Origin: Nemertoderma westbladi | Taxonomy: Eukaryota; Xenacoelomorpha; Nemertodermatida; Nemertodermatidae | DNA length: 20,506 bases | Reading direction: 5' to 3' | NCBI GenBank assembly: GCA_032718475.1 | Contig: JAUCBJ010002544.1 | Span: forward strand, 1-20,506 | Shown: piece by piece, positions 8,546 through 17,223 of the stretch | How the letters are laid out: each line of letters begins with the position of its first letter | Position numbering within the stretch: position 1 is the first letter of the stretch | Notes under the pieces: generated by a model | Database searches by the model: none | What the model was told of the DNA's origin: nothing | Seen by the model: only the letters and a program-made list of their open reading frames with translations | Program-made: the position numbers and the translations under genes

Positions 8546-8949
8546 TTAAAATCTACAAATATTTACGAAAACGTCTGATTTTTTGTTTGTACGTAGGTAT
8601 CACTTGTCTGGATCCGACCGAAAAAAAAAAATTTCGAAAAAATGTACTGGGGTGGTTATATTGCAGCACCAAAATTACAAGTAGTGCACAATTTTCACAA
8701 AATTTCAAAGTTACATTTTCGGCTAATTATTTTTCAATACAGGTTTTTTGGGGTGCAAAATACATTGGAAAATATTTAAAAATGATATGATTACTATAAA
8801 TGGCTGTTTAGTCCTCTCTGTGTAGGAAAAAATTGAAAAAAATAAGTAACCAGCACTTTTCAGTTAGAACACAAAATTTTTAATTCACTTATACGATGCT
8901 ATAAATTCACATTTTCAGGTTTTCGAGGGCGCTGATTCTAATGGAATAC

Positions 8950-9605
8950 ATTTCTAATATGCCAGATCATTGCTACTTGTATTTTTCGGCGTAATTTGGC
9001 AAATTTTGGTGCTAGCACCAAATTTCGTACCCATCACCAAAAAGTACAAGTTTGCGATGTCCAGTGCTGTTTTTATTGATTCCATCGGATTCAGGACCCT
9101 CATAAACCCGTATAACGCAAGAAACAAGGTGATACTATCTACTTATCAATTTGCATATTTTCCAAAATTTGGTGCTGGCACAACATTTTGCACCCACATC
9201 CGAAAAATACAAGTTTGAGATGTCTAGTTCGATAATTATATTTTCCATTGAATTCAGAACAGCCATAAACCTATAAAACGCAAGAAATAAATTGTCACAA
9301 GCAATTTTATCTATTGAATGGATTTTCAAAATTTCGTGCTGGCACCAAAATTTGCACACAGCACCGAAAAATACAAGTTTGATACGCTTGGTGCAACTCG
9401 TATATATTTCATCGAATCCAGAACCCCAAAAAACCCCAATTGCGTAAAAAACAAGTTTCAAACAATCAATTTACAAAATTGACTTCTTTCAAAATTTGGT
9501 GCTGGCACCAAAATTTGGCACCCACCGAAAAAAACAAGTTTGAAATTTCTAAATCAATTTATATGAATTCCATCCAATTTCTAACACCAAAAAACCGGTG
9601 TAAAT
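8950..9605. repeat. Four 163-bp tandem repeats, each with an 18-bp palindrome
   Basis: The palindrome TTTGGTGCTAGCACCAAA is perfect at 9005-9022 and recurs, slightly altered, at 9168-9185, 9332-9349 and 9495-9512, spaced 163, 164 and 163 bases. A second landmark, ACAAGTTTG, follows at 9046, 9209, 9373 and 9534. Units also share an AACGCAAGAAA-like phrase. Divergence between units is substantial. Short open frames across this block are repeat artefacts. Confidence 0.82.
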
Positions 9606-9830
9606 CAAAAGTAGAGATGTTACAATTCATATTTAATGAAATGTAATTTTCAAAAAACGTCTCAAAAAAAGTGTCAAAAGTAGGGTTAAAAAATGGTGCT
9701 ATAACTCGAAAAGTACCCAATATTTTTGAAAACCGTTTTCACTACTAAGAAGACAATAGATTTATAGGAAAATTCATAAAATTTCAGATTCCCAACTGCG
9801 TTAGTTTCAGAATTATAATAAAAAAACCAC

Positions 9831-9859
9831 GGGGGGGTCATATTGACCCCCCCCCCCCC
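9831..9859. repeat. Right G-run/C-run hairpin of piggyBac-like element
   Basis: Seven G (9831-9837), TCATATTGA, then thirteen C (9847-9859), leading through GGG and TTTAATAGGG to the right TTAA. It mirrors 8514-8545. Here the stem lies about 22 bases closer to the terminus than on the left, where CTATAAAATGTTGTACAAAT intervenes. Confidence 0.8.
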
Positions 9860-9874
9860 GGGTTTAATAGGGTT

Positions 9875-10630
9875 AAGACCAATCGTGCCAGTTGAGTAGA
9901 TGGTGTTCTCCCTGAGGTCTTTAAAATACCTGAGTGTTTAAAGCTCATCTATCCCATCATAGTAGACATGTACCGAACAACAAGAGTCCCACAAGAAATG
10001 AAAACAAATATGTTGGTGCCAGTTCCCAAGAAGGGCAACCTAACACTCTATGGTTCTTTTCGGGGAATCTCATTGATCTCGATTGCTGCAGAGCTATACA
10101 ATAGAATTCTATTAAATCACATCAGGGATCCCATTGATAGACTGCTCCATGGAAATCAGAATGGGTTCCGTAAAGGTCGTGGGACCATGGAGCCCATTTT
10201 GGCACTTAGAAGGACAATTGAAGAATTATCAAAAAAGAAAGACAGGCATCTGGCTGTTATCTTTGTTGACTTCTTCAAGGCCTTTGATTCAGTCTCTCGC
10301 TCACGTATGTTCAGCATACTTTCATTATATGGGATTCCTGATGAAATTATTGCAGCAATCAGATCAGTATACGATGGTTCGACAACATTTGTGTCTACTG
10401 TTGATGGTGACACAGAACCATTTGAAGTGTTATGGGGCGTTCTCCAAGGAGACACACTTGCACCATTCTTGTTCATAATTGTGGTTGACTATGTTCTACG
10501 CATGTCCTTAGATCATCATAATGATGATTGGGTGATGATAACTCCACCTACTGGCTCCAGAAGTCGAGGAAATCCTGCCAAGTACCTAACTGATCTAGAC
10601 TTTGCTGATGACTTAGGAGTACACTTTTAA
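9875..10630 (+). pseudogene. A1 reverse transcriptase domain
   Basis: The frame resumes with AAG at 9875, has TGA at 9893-9895, and is then open to TAA at 10628-10630. Counting from ATG 9968, it shows the order of reverse transcriptase blocks: LVPVPKKG (16-23), FRGISLIS (31-38), NQNGFR (63-68), FVDFFKAFDS with catalytic Asp101 (99-108), QGDTLAP (160-166) and FADD (212-215), which holds the two catalytic aspartates. The fingers and palm are therefore complete and the active-site residues retained. The ATG at 9968 is only an internal methionine, since the protein would begin at 6752. The TAA falls just after FADD, so any truncated product would lack the thumb. Confidence 0.9.
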
Positions 10631-10880
10631 TTCTCAGAATCACTAGAGGGAGCCCAACGGCTCCTCAGCTCATTAGAACGTGCTGCTTATAGTGTTGGTC
10701 TTTTTATTAACTCCAGAAAGACCAAAATTTTGACAGTTAACTTTGAAAGTTCTCAGCAAGTCTCTGATCGGATGAGCATAAGCTCAAAGGATGGTATGCT
10801 TGAGCATGTGGACGACTTCTGTTACCTGGGATCATGGATCCGGAAGTCAGGTGAGGACCTTCGAATATGTAAGGGAAAGA
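10631..10880 (+). pseudogene. A1 reverse transcriptase, segment after FADD
   Basis: Immediately after the TAA the same frame continues without further stops to about 10880. It encodes the expected post-FADD helix (Glu/Ala/Gln then LLSSLERAA), the GLFIN and KTK motifs, and YLGSWI near 10821-10838. It then runs out of register in the GGGAAAGAAAGG stretch, where a one-base change shifts the true reading into the next frame. Confidence 0.8.
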
Positions 10881-11393
10881 AAGGCATGGGCAGCCTTGAA
10901 TAGGCTTTCCAGGATTTGGAAGTCACCGAGAATTAATCGGAAACTTAAGGTCCGATTATTTAGAGCAGCAGGAGTTCCAGTACTCCTCTATTGGAGTCCA
11001 TGCTGGGCTCTAACTGCTGAGGACACCAAATCTCTGGATGGCACATTCACAAGAATGCTACGCCGGGTTCATTGTGTCAAGTACAATGCACACATCTCCA
11101 ACCAGACAATATATAACATTGGAGGTGTCTCATTGATTCCCCCAAGCTTGACACTAAAACAAAATCGCCTCCGCTTTGCAAGGCATTGCTTTCGCCGTGA
11201 CGACCAGCCAGTGCATAATCTGGTACTTTGGCAGCCTCATGGAGTGATTAAGCATGGTGGACAACCCATGACTTTCTTGAGACGCATCTTAAAGGACACT
11301 GGCCTTGAAGATGCGGATGATCTAGCAAATGTCATGGGTGATAGGGAGTTGTGGCGGCGCAATTTTGTCGACAAGCCGGCACAGCATTCTTAA
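10881..11393 (+). pseudogene. A1 C-terminal thumb and connector domain
   Basis: The frame that reads KAWAALNRL and IWKS after the shift stays open to TAA at 11391-11393. It encodes the family's C-terminal region: an LLYWSPCWALT block (usually an aromatic/Cys/Glu block in relatives), LDGTFTRMLRR, NIGGVSLIPPS, LRFARHC and LVLWQPHG, ending with LANVMGDRELWRRN. The same order is seen in B2, so families A and B are relatives. An upstream ATG at 10791 lies in this frame but precedes the shift and is not a real start. Confidence 0.85.
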
Positions 11394-11430
11394 AAATGCA
11401 GCTGCAATGCAGCATGCCGATACTACTACT
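11394..11430 (+). other. A1 3' UTR and trinucleotide tail
   Basis: A 37-base untranslated tail ends with TACTACTACTAG. It corresponds to the second half of the tails at 5598-5740 and 13950-14092, which end in TAGTAGTAG. The A1 tail lacks about 85 bases present in those copies. No polyadenylation signal is seen, consistent with elements that end in short tandem repeats. Confidence 0.65.
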
Positions 11431-11504
11431 AGAGTTGACAGTCTTCACGTCGTGAGTGCTTGATATTGAGATATGGCACAGTACTACAGTAAAACAGTAG
11501 GTTG

Positions 11505-11890
11505 TATTATCTATATCGTTTATTGTTTCGGTTAGAATATCCTGCCCCTGTAACCTGTTCCTTTCCCTCAATTGGTAACAATATCGTTTATTGTTCTGGT
11601 TAGAAAAGCCTGCCTCTGTAACCTGTTCCCTTCCCTCAATTGGTAACAATATACTTTGTTTTGGTTAGAAAAACCTGCCTCTCTAACCTGTTCCTTTCCC
11701 TCAATTGGTAACATTATCGTTTATTGTTTTGGTTAGAAAAGCCTGTCTCTGTAACCTGTTCCTTTCCCTCAATTGGTAACAATATCGATTATTGTTTTGG
11801 TTAGAAAAGCCTGCCTATGTAACGTGTTCCTCTTCCCCAATTGGTAACAATATCGTTAATTGTTTTGGTTAGAAAAGTTTGCCTTCCTTT
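11505..11890 (+). repeat. 68-bp minisatellite, about 5.5-6 units
   Basis: The landmark GGTTAGAA occurs at 11530, 11598, 11663, 11731, 11799 and 11867, giving spacings of 68, 65, 68, 68 and 68. Each unit also has TGTAACCTGTTCC and CCCTCAATTGGTAACAATAT. Units differ by a few substitutions and one 3-base deletion. A degraded unit may extend to 12054-12076, just before copy B2. The 18-mer TTTATTGTTTTGGTTAGA of the unit recurs alone at 20438-20455. Confidence 0.92.
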
Positions 11891-12065
11891 AATATATATC
11901 AGCCTAACAAAAATCCCCCTCGAGATTGGTAGTTTAATGATTCGATTTACTGAATCAGTCACCATTATGCTGATGCTAGGTTCTCCTTATATAGCTTATT
12001 ATATTCTTATAACCAATTCTTGAAGGAAGCTATTTATTATCTGATGATCAATATCGTCAACCTTC

Positions 12066-12985
12066 TCTAGTTAGAATGGAATCCTGGCTGGCGTACTTCA
12101 AGGTGACACATTAGCACCATTACTATTTGTGCTGGATTACACAATGAGGACGACCGCAAAGGGTGAAGATCTGGGATTCACACTTCAAGAACGCAGAAGT
12201 AGTAGATATCCGGCAACTACAGTCACAGACGCCGACTTTGCGGATGACATCGCCCTGCTCTCTAATACGCTAGCAGATGCACAGCTTCTACTAAATAAAG
12301 TGGAGAGGGCTGCTAAGGAGGTTGGATTGCATATAAATGCAACCAAGACCGAATTCATGACCTTTAATGTTGATGGAAACTTGACAACCATTGATAATAA
12401 TCAACTAAGGAAGGTCGACGACTTCCAGTACCTTGGATCATGGATAGAGAGTAGCAAAAGGGACATAGAAGTTAGGAAAGCAAAGGCTTGGGTAGCTCTA
12501 TCAAAAATGGATACCATCTGGAAATCAGATCTCTCCAGGCACCTGAAGAATAAGTTCTTTCGAGCCAGGGTGGAAAGTGTATTTTTATACGAGGGTGAGA
12601 CCTGGACACTGACTAAATCACTTAAACAACGAATTGATGGTTGCTACACGAGACTACTAAGGGCAGCCCTAAACATCAGCTGGAGACAACACATGACAAA
12701 CACCAAGCTTTATGGTACAATACCACCTGTATCAACCACCCTCCATGAACGCAGAGTAAGATTCAGTGGGCACTGCTGGCGAAGTAAAGACGAGGTCATA
12801 CCAGATCTTCTTCTCTGGCAACCAACTCATGGAAAGCGTAGTTGTGGACGACTGGCCATAACATATATAAATCAACACTTGAGAGAAACAAAATTGCGAC
12901 AACTATGGAGAATCGGGAAGCCTGGAAGGATCTCATTTCCACTGTCCGAGTTCACTCGACCTAGTAGTAGTAGTTGTCACTCAGG
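12066..12985 (+). pseudogene. RTE-like retrotransposon copy B2, 5'-truncated
   Basis: The frame from GGA at 12078 enters the reverse transcriptase at GVLQGDTLAP, so everything upstream (endonuclease, fingers, first catalytic Asp) is missing, as expected for a 5'-truncated insertion. It then shows FADDIALLSN with the FADD catalytic pair (about 12237-12248), a Leu-rich helix, KTEFM, YLGSWI, KAWVALSKM, the TWTLT block, RRVRFSGHCWR and LLLWQP. The usual LFIIVLDY block is two residues short. A frame slip near 12890-12905 puts the last ~35 codons of the open frame (to 12998) out of register. In the other frame the family's C-terminus reads to a TAG at the start of the terminal TAGTAGTAGTAG run (about 12962-12973). 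The second catalytic half and C-terminal domain are otherwise well preserved. Confidence 0.88.
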
Positions 12986-13029
12986 TAGTTTAGATTAGAC
13001 AAATGGTAGTTAAGATAGGAGAAAATCTG

Positions 13030-13165
13030 CGCGAATGGACAATATCTGCTAGCAAATTTGGTCCAAGGGGGGGGGGGGGGGGTCAAAATCTGATTTTGCC
13101 CCCGGTCAAAATATGCGGGGGTGGGGGGGGGTAGCATTTCCGTCTGTCTCACCGGATCACAATGT
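13030..13165. repeat. G-run hairpin region related to the A1 leader in inverse orientation
   Basis: Contains a 16-G run (13067-13082), GTCAAAATC/GATTTTGcCCCC arms that fold back on it, and further G runs at about 13116-13131. On the minus strand it reads GCTAGCAGATATTGTCC, which resembles GCTAACAGATATAGTCC at 6550-6566 (15 of 17 bases). Both regions also have CAGACGGA and GCATATTTT near a C run. It may be a fragment of the same repeat in opposite orientation. Confidence 0.45.
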
Positions 13166-13535
13166 TATGGGGTAACATTAAAGACCGGGAAGTATAAGCA
13201 ACAACTTGGTGACTATGGTAATCTATTCCAGTCTGTACTTATCCTTTGGGTTTTTTGGTCATTACTGTCAGTCCTGAGACATTTCTGCTGATTTCTTAAA
13301 GGCGGTAGGTAATTGCATCTGTGCCATCAATGAGCCATGATCCCAACTGTTCCTCCTCCTAATAATTGCTATATTGATCCACAATATTTTTATTATTATT
13401 AATTTAATGACTATTCGATTAATATAAAATCAATCAATAACAGCTCGATAGGTCCATTAGTAAGTATGTCATATCTTAACAAGTCGGATTGATATATGGG
13501 TATAAAAATAATGAAACTAGGTAAAAACAAGTATA
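13166..13535. other. Intergenic interval, nothing recognised
   Basis: No coding frame or RNA gene is supported. It includes AT-rich simple stretches (TTATTATTATTAA near 13390). Confidence 0.5.
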
Positions 13536-14095
13536 AGTTACCTGGGATCATGGATCCGGAAGTCACGTGAGGACCTTCGAATAAGTAAGGGAAAGACATG
13601 GGGAGCATTGAATGGGCTTTCCAGGATTTGGAAGTCACACAGAATTTATCGGACCGATTATTTAGACAAGTACAATGCACACAACTCCAACCAGACACTA
13701 TATAACATTGGATGTGTTTTATTGGTTCCGCCAAGTTTGACACATTGACAAGTTGCAGGACATTGTTTTCTCCGTGAGGACCAGCCTGTGCATAATCTAG
13801 TCCTTTGGCAGCCCCATGGAGAAAATAAAGCATGGAGGGCAGCCCATGACTTTCGTGAGACGCCTCCAAAAGGCCCAAAGTCCTTGAAGATGCGGATAAT
13901 TTCGCGAAAGCCATGGGGGATAGGGAGTTGTGTAAGTGCAACTTTGTTGATAAGCCAGCATAGTAATCTTAAAGCACGCTGTATTGGGCTTGCCAATTGT
14001 GGATTGCATGGTGGTGTCAAAATATTTTTGTTGAGCCGGCATAGCATCTCAATGTGCAGTTTCAATGCGGAGCAGGTCGATTATAGTAGTAGTAG
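13536..14095 (+). pseudogene. RTE-like retrotransposon copy A2, truncated and deleted
   Basis: Starts at the YLGSWI region with TACCTGGGATCATGGATCCG, identical to A1 near 10822, and follows A1 to about 13660. It then jumps to the A1 sequence near 11080, so roughly 140 bases are deleted. Later blocks match A1 at 11130-11390 (GTGCATAATCTAG, CTTTGGCAGCC, CATGGGGGATAGGGAGTTG). Many stops and indels leave no frame. Its tail (13950-14095) is the longer type shared with 5598-5740 and ends in TAGTAGTAGTAG. The short ORFs that cross it on both strands are accidental. Confidence 0.85.
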
Positions 14096-15070
14096 CAAAT
14101 ACATGATAGCGGTCCCGAAGCTTCCTTTGCCTGCGATATATCAGCAATTTTTGAAATGAAGCGAATTATTCCAATGCACAAAAAGTAAATACATCATAGC
14201 GTGATGAACTTAAATCAAGAAAATAACTTATTCCGTCCCAACAAGTTAACATTCCTGGTGTGAATGAAGTTGACAGGAATCATGTGGAGTGGATTGTCCC
14301 AAATAATAATTTATAATATCATCAGTCGCTGTCTTGAACACATCACAATATAATTATGATATGACAGTGTTTACATACTACTGTAATTAAAGAACATGCA
14401 TCCGTCATTTCCAACTTCTCAACTACGACAAGATAGGTATTAACAGGAAATTACATCTTGGAAGCCCCAAAGGAATATTATAGCTTTTGCAACCTGAGCA
14501 GAATATACAGGATGAATCATTTGCTCATGGTGTTACATTGTTGTTTCAAGAATCTACTGTCTGGGATTTGGAAAAGCGCCACCTGATACCGGTTAGTGGT
14601 CTCACCTGGTTTTGGTGCCATTATGATGATAGAACTTAAATTACTTTTAAATTTGAGAAACTTAATTATTTTGAAATTCTGTTTTTTTTGTTTCTAACAA
14701 CAATAATTAGAGATAATTGATAATTATATTATTTAATTAATTGTCAAGCAAGTTAAGTAAAAGCACTGGTAGGTAGGCGAGGACCAAAGTATGTAAAAAC
14801 ACTGAAAAGCAACTGGACCTAGATGGTTGCATGCAATCAGTGCTCAGCTGATGGCTGTCAGCGGAAGGCTTTCTCAGGAGACCAAGCTAAGAGACGCAAA
14901 GTTTTTTTTACAAATGTTGGTCCTTGCATACCTTCCAGTAATGTTTTTAGTTATTTAGTTCCCAAGATGTTTTTGAATCCCTAATACATTTCAGGGTCAA
15001 GACCTCGAGGAGTCTCCAAAACCGAGACTCCTTTATGGTCTCCTTCCAACCCCGCACACCCGCTCCGTCC
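14096..15070. other. AT-rich interval, no gene seen
   Basis: No coding sequence is supported. AAATACATGATAGCG (about 14096-14110) and AAATACATCATAGCG (about 14187-14201) are near-identical 15-mers about 91 bases apart. CAAAACCGAGACTCC occurs twice (about 15016-15030 and 15073-15087), a local direct repeat at the end of the neighbouring retroelement remnant. Confidence 0.45.
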
Positions 15071-15805
15071 CCAAAACCGAGACTCCCTTCCACCCCTGAG
15101 AAGGAGTGAAGCAGCCCACAACAGCCCAAACTGCAATCGCCGCCTCACAGCACTCAACACAACCCCCAACCCAAGCTGCCTTATTTCCACCCGCTTTGAC
15201 ACATGTCTCAGCAAGATGTTTAATGAACATCTGAGCTTCCATCCCCCCACACACCATCAGTTGAGCACACGAGAGGAATAAAGTGAATACGACGTGTCTC
15301 GCAGGGCTCTTGATAGTGCGCCTGCTTGACACATTCCCTTTGAGCGATTAAGGTCTTGGCAGTGGTATTTGATCGAACATAGAAAGATGCATCAAGATTC
15401 ATAATCGAAATGTCGAAAGACACCACAACCTGGTTCTTCTAAACACCTCTAGAGACCAGATCTGCCTTCACTCCATCGACTGCTCGCCTGCTAGAGTCCA
15501 GGTGACCTCCGGACAGGGTGACCTCCTGCTCAAAATTTGATGAGCCAAAGTCAGTAAGGAGGTCGTCAAAGACGTCCCTAACCTCATCATGCCGACGTAT
15601 AACTAGGCCACCAACCCTACAGCTAAGGGCGTTCGCTGTGCTAAATTTATCACCACACCGCTCACAATTAACGGGAAGGTCCGGGAGGGGGGGGGGGGGG
15701 GGGGGGGGGTGACAGGCCATAACGCAGAACGAGGCCATCTCGGAATGTCTCTGGGTTTAGATCAGTGTGGTCAATGGGCGATGGTTGGGCTGTGAGCCAG
15801 CCACC
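15071..15805 (-). pseudogene. Decayed C-terminal zinc-knuckle and nuclease-like domain of a retroelement
   Basis: On the minus strand a coding trail can be followed in pieces. 15799-15712 reads WLTAQP, then HTDLNPETFRDGL and LRYG. After a 23-base C run, 15705-15439 reads CERCGDKF, ALSC, GGLV and RRHDEVRD. After one TAG (15439-15441) the same frame continues with VVSFDISI and IHFIPLVCSTDG. After a G-run slip near 15245 it continues with EAQMFIKHLAE, and after another slip near 15170 with RRRLQFGLLWAASLLLRGG. This order (FRD..LRYG, CxxCG...C, RH.E.RD, F/D-rich strand, FIPLV..DG, final RLxF..L...LLLRG) matches the tail that follows reverse transcriptase in a family of animal retroelements. RHDEVRD plus FDI recalls restriction-like nucleases of R2-type elements. 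The zinc His of HALxC is Asn here. Breaks, two of them at homopolymers, make it non-functional. The exact clade is unknown. Confidence 0.65.
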
Positions 15806-17223
15806 ATACTTTTACTGTGCTGCCTGATTTACTTATAACACCTGTCCGGAGGAAGAACCTTGAGTGCCTCTTGCCTTGAGTGTCTATTATAGATAATATA
15901 GACATATTGGTTTATTTATACATTACATTTTTGTAAGTAAAAACAATAGCAATACATCAAACAATATATAGGTATTGTACAACAACATATAGGATTACCC
16001 CTAAAGCTTTGCAGCTTATTTCCTGTATGTTACCTTGTTACAAATACAATACTACACAATAACACAACACTAACATGAAATATAAAATATAATTACACTA
16101 TGTCTTTACCGAGAGTGTGACAATGCCCGACTCAATGATAAATATGAACTTAACTAATTATTATGATACTCATATAACATCATTTAATAAAACGAAATTA
16201 TAGTACACCGTAAATTATTATTAATAAAGTAATAACTTACGGTAGGACTATTGAACCTATTTTTACACGGCACACTGAGGTGAGGTACAACTGCGCAGAT
16301 TAAATAATGTTGATTATCGAAGTTTTCAATTGCATAATGTAAAGCGTTTCGAAAATGACAATTAATAGTGGCATCATGGAATCATCACTTAATTGACATA
16401 GCTGGAGTGCATAATACTACAAAGGCCAGCTGAGTGTAGAAGACATACACTGTGATAGGGCGGGCATAAATGTATGTCAAGTATATGCAATCCATATGTC
16501 CTCATTATGTAGAGTAGCATTAAATCTTAAATAATAATGAATTTTTGGGGTGGGACTTAAGTTCCCCAAGGGATTTATACAGCATCTTTAAATAACCTGT
16601 TGGTACCAAATTAATAATTTCTAATATGCGAATATTCAACCTTGAAAAATTGCTAGGGTTAGGGATTGTCCTGCATGAAGGCTCCACAAACATTTAATAC
16701 TTTATGTAAATTAAAAACAAACAGTCATAGGTTGGGTTGTTATTACTATTATCTATCATTGGGGAAGGCAAATTATGTAAATATATTATATATTTTATTT
16801 TGATTTTCTCCCTCCTTTGATGAGTGCCTTATTACTTAGTTAGTATCAAAGTGTTTGGATACGGCTTCCATGAAAATATATTTCCACCACTGCTCTATCT
16901 ATATCTTATCCATTAACCATATTGAAGTTTCGCAATTCTTATCAGCCTATCACACCACACCGCACTCTTCTCTAATCAAATGAGGAAGCAAACATCAAGC
17001 TCCAGCTTTGCGCAGGAGCGCGCTCGCTCGCTCTTATTTTCTTTTCTAATATACCATCATACTAAAATCCAGCATTAATTTACTGTAATTATTTGTAAGA
17101 TGCTGTTACTTAAATTACTTTAAATGCTTTATTTTGATTTTTTTTTCACCTGATGTTATTAACTTACTTTGAATGGCATAAAGGAAAGGAACGATTTATA
17201 AAGAATTGGATTAAAAAAGCATC
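15806..17223. other. AT-rich interval with one long hairpin
   Basis: No gene is supported in 1.4 kb. CCGTAAATTATTA (16208-16220) pairs with TAATAACTTACGG (16230-16242), a 13-bp stem with one mismatch and a 9-base loop. A GCTC microsatellite of about four units lies near 17019-17034. Otherwise only AT-rich low-complexity sequence is present. Confidence 0.5.

Larger units (their letters stand above)
8471..9876. mobile_element. Non-autonomous piggyBac-like transposon in the A1 reading frame
   Basis: TTAA at 8471-8474 and 9873-9876 flanks a 1398-bp insert whose ends are CCCTATTA (8475-8482) and TAATAGGG (9865-9872), exact inverse complements. TTAA target duplication plus CCC-starting terminal repeats is the piggyBac superfamily signature. 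Independent support comes from the host element: the codons before the left TTAA and after the right TTAA join in the same frame, with one copy of TTAA, into the expected reverse transcriptase lead-in. No transposase frame exists inside, so the element is non-autonomous. Interior features are G-run/C-run hairpins at both ends and four 163-bp tandem repeats. Orientation is arbitrary. Confidence 0.88.
6752..11430 (+). mobile_element. RTE-like non-LTR retrotransposon copy A1, inactivated
   Basis: A single long reading frame with an apurinic-like endonuclease, reverse transcriptase and C-terminal domain, followed by a short 3' UTR ending in a trinucleotide repeat (TACTACTACTAG, about 11419-11430). 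Single-ORF organisation, a short 3' UTR and a simple-repeat tail fit the RTE group (RTE/RTE-X); I cannot separate subclades by eye. Inactivating changes are a frameshift in the GGGGCCCCC run near 8021-8030, TAG at 8170-8172, the transposon insertion 8471-9876, TGA at 9893-9895, TAA at 10628-10630, and a frameshift near 10880. Without the insertion the element is about 3.3 kb, close to the usual size for the group. No flanking target duplication could be identified. Confidence 0.85.

Noticed and set aside
8950-9605. Centromeric-type satellite
   Set aside because: Only four diverged units exist, and they are enclosed by the TTAA-flanked transposon ends.
14560-14640. tRNA-like or SINE promoter boxes
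   Set aside because: I looked for A- and B-box patterns and a cloverleaf and found none that fit.
15518-15712. Plus-strand open frame with a Gly run, and overlapping minus-strand frames at 14947-15332
   Set aside because: These are shadows or fragments of the minus-strand retroelement remnant. The Gly/Pro runs come from the 23-base homopolymer.
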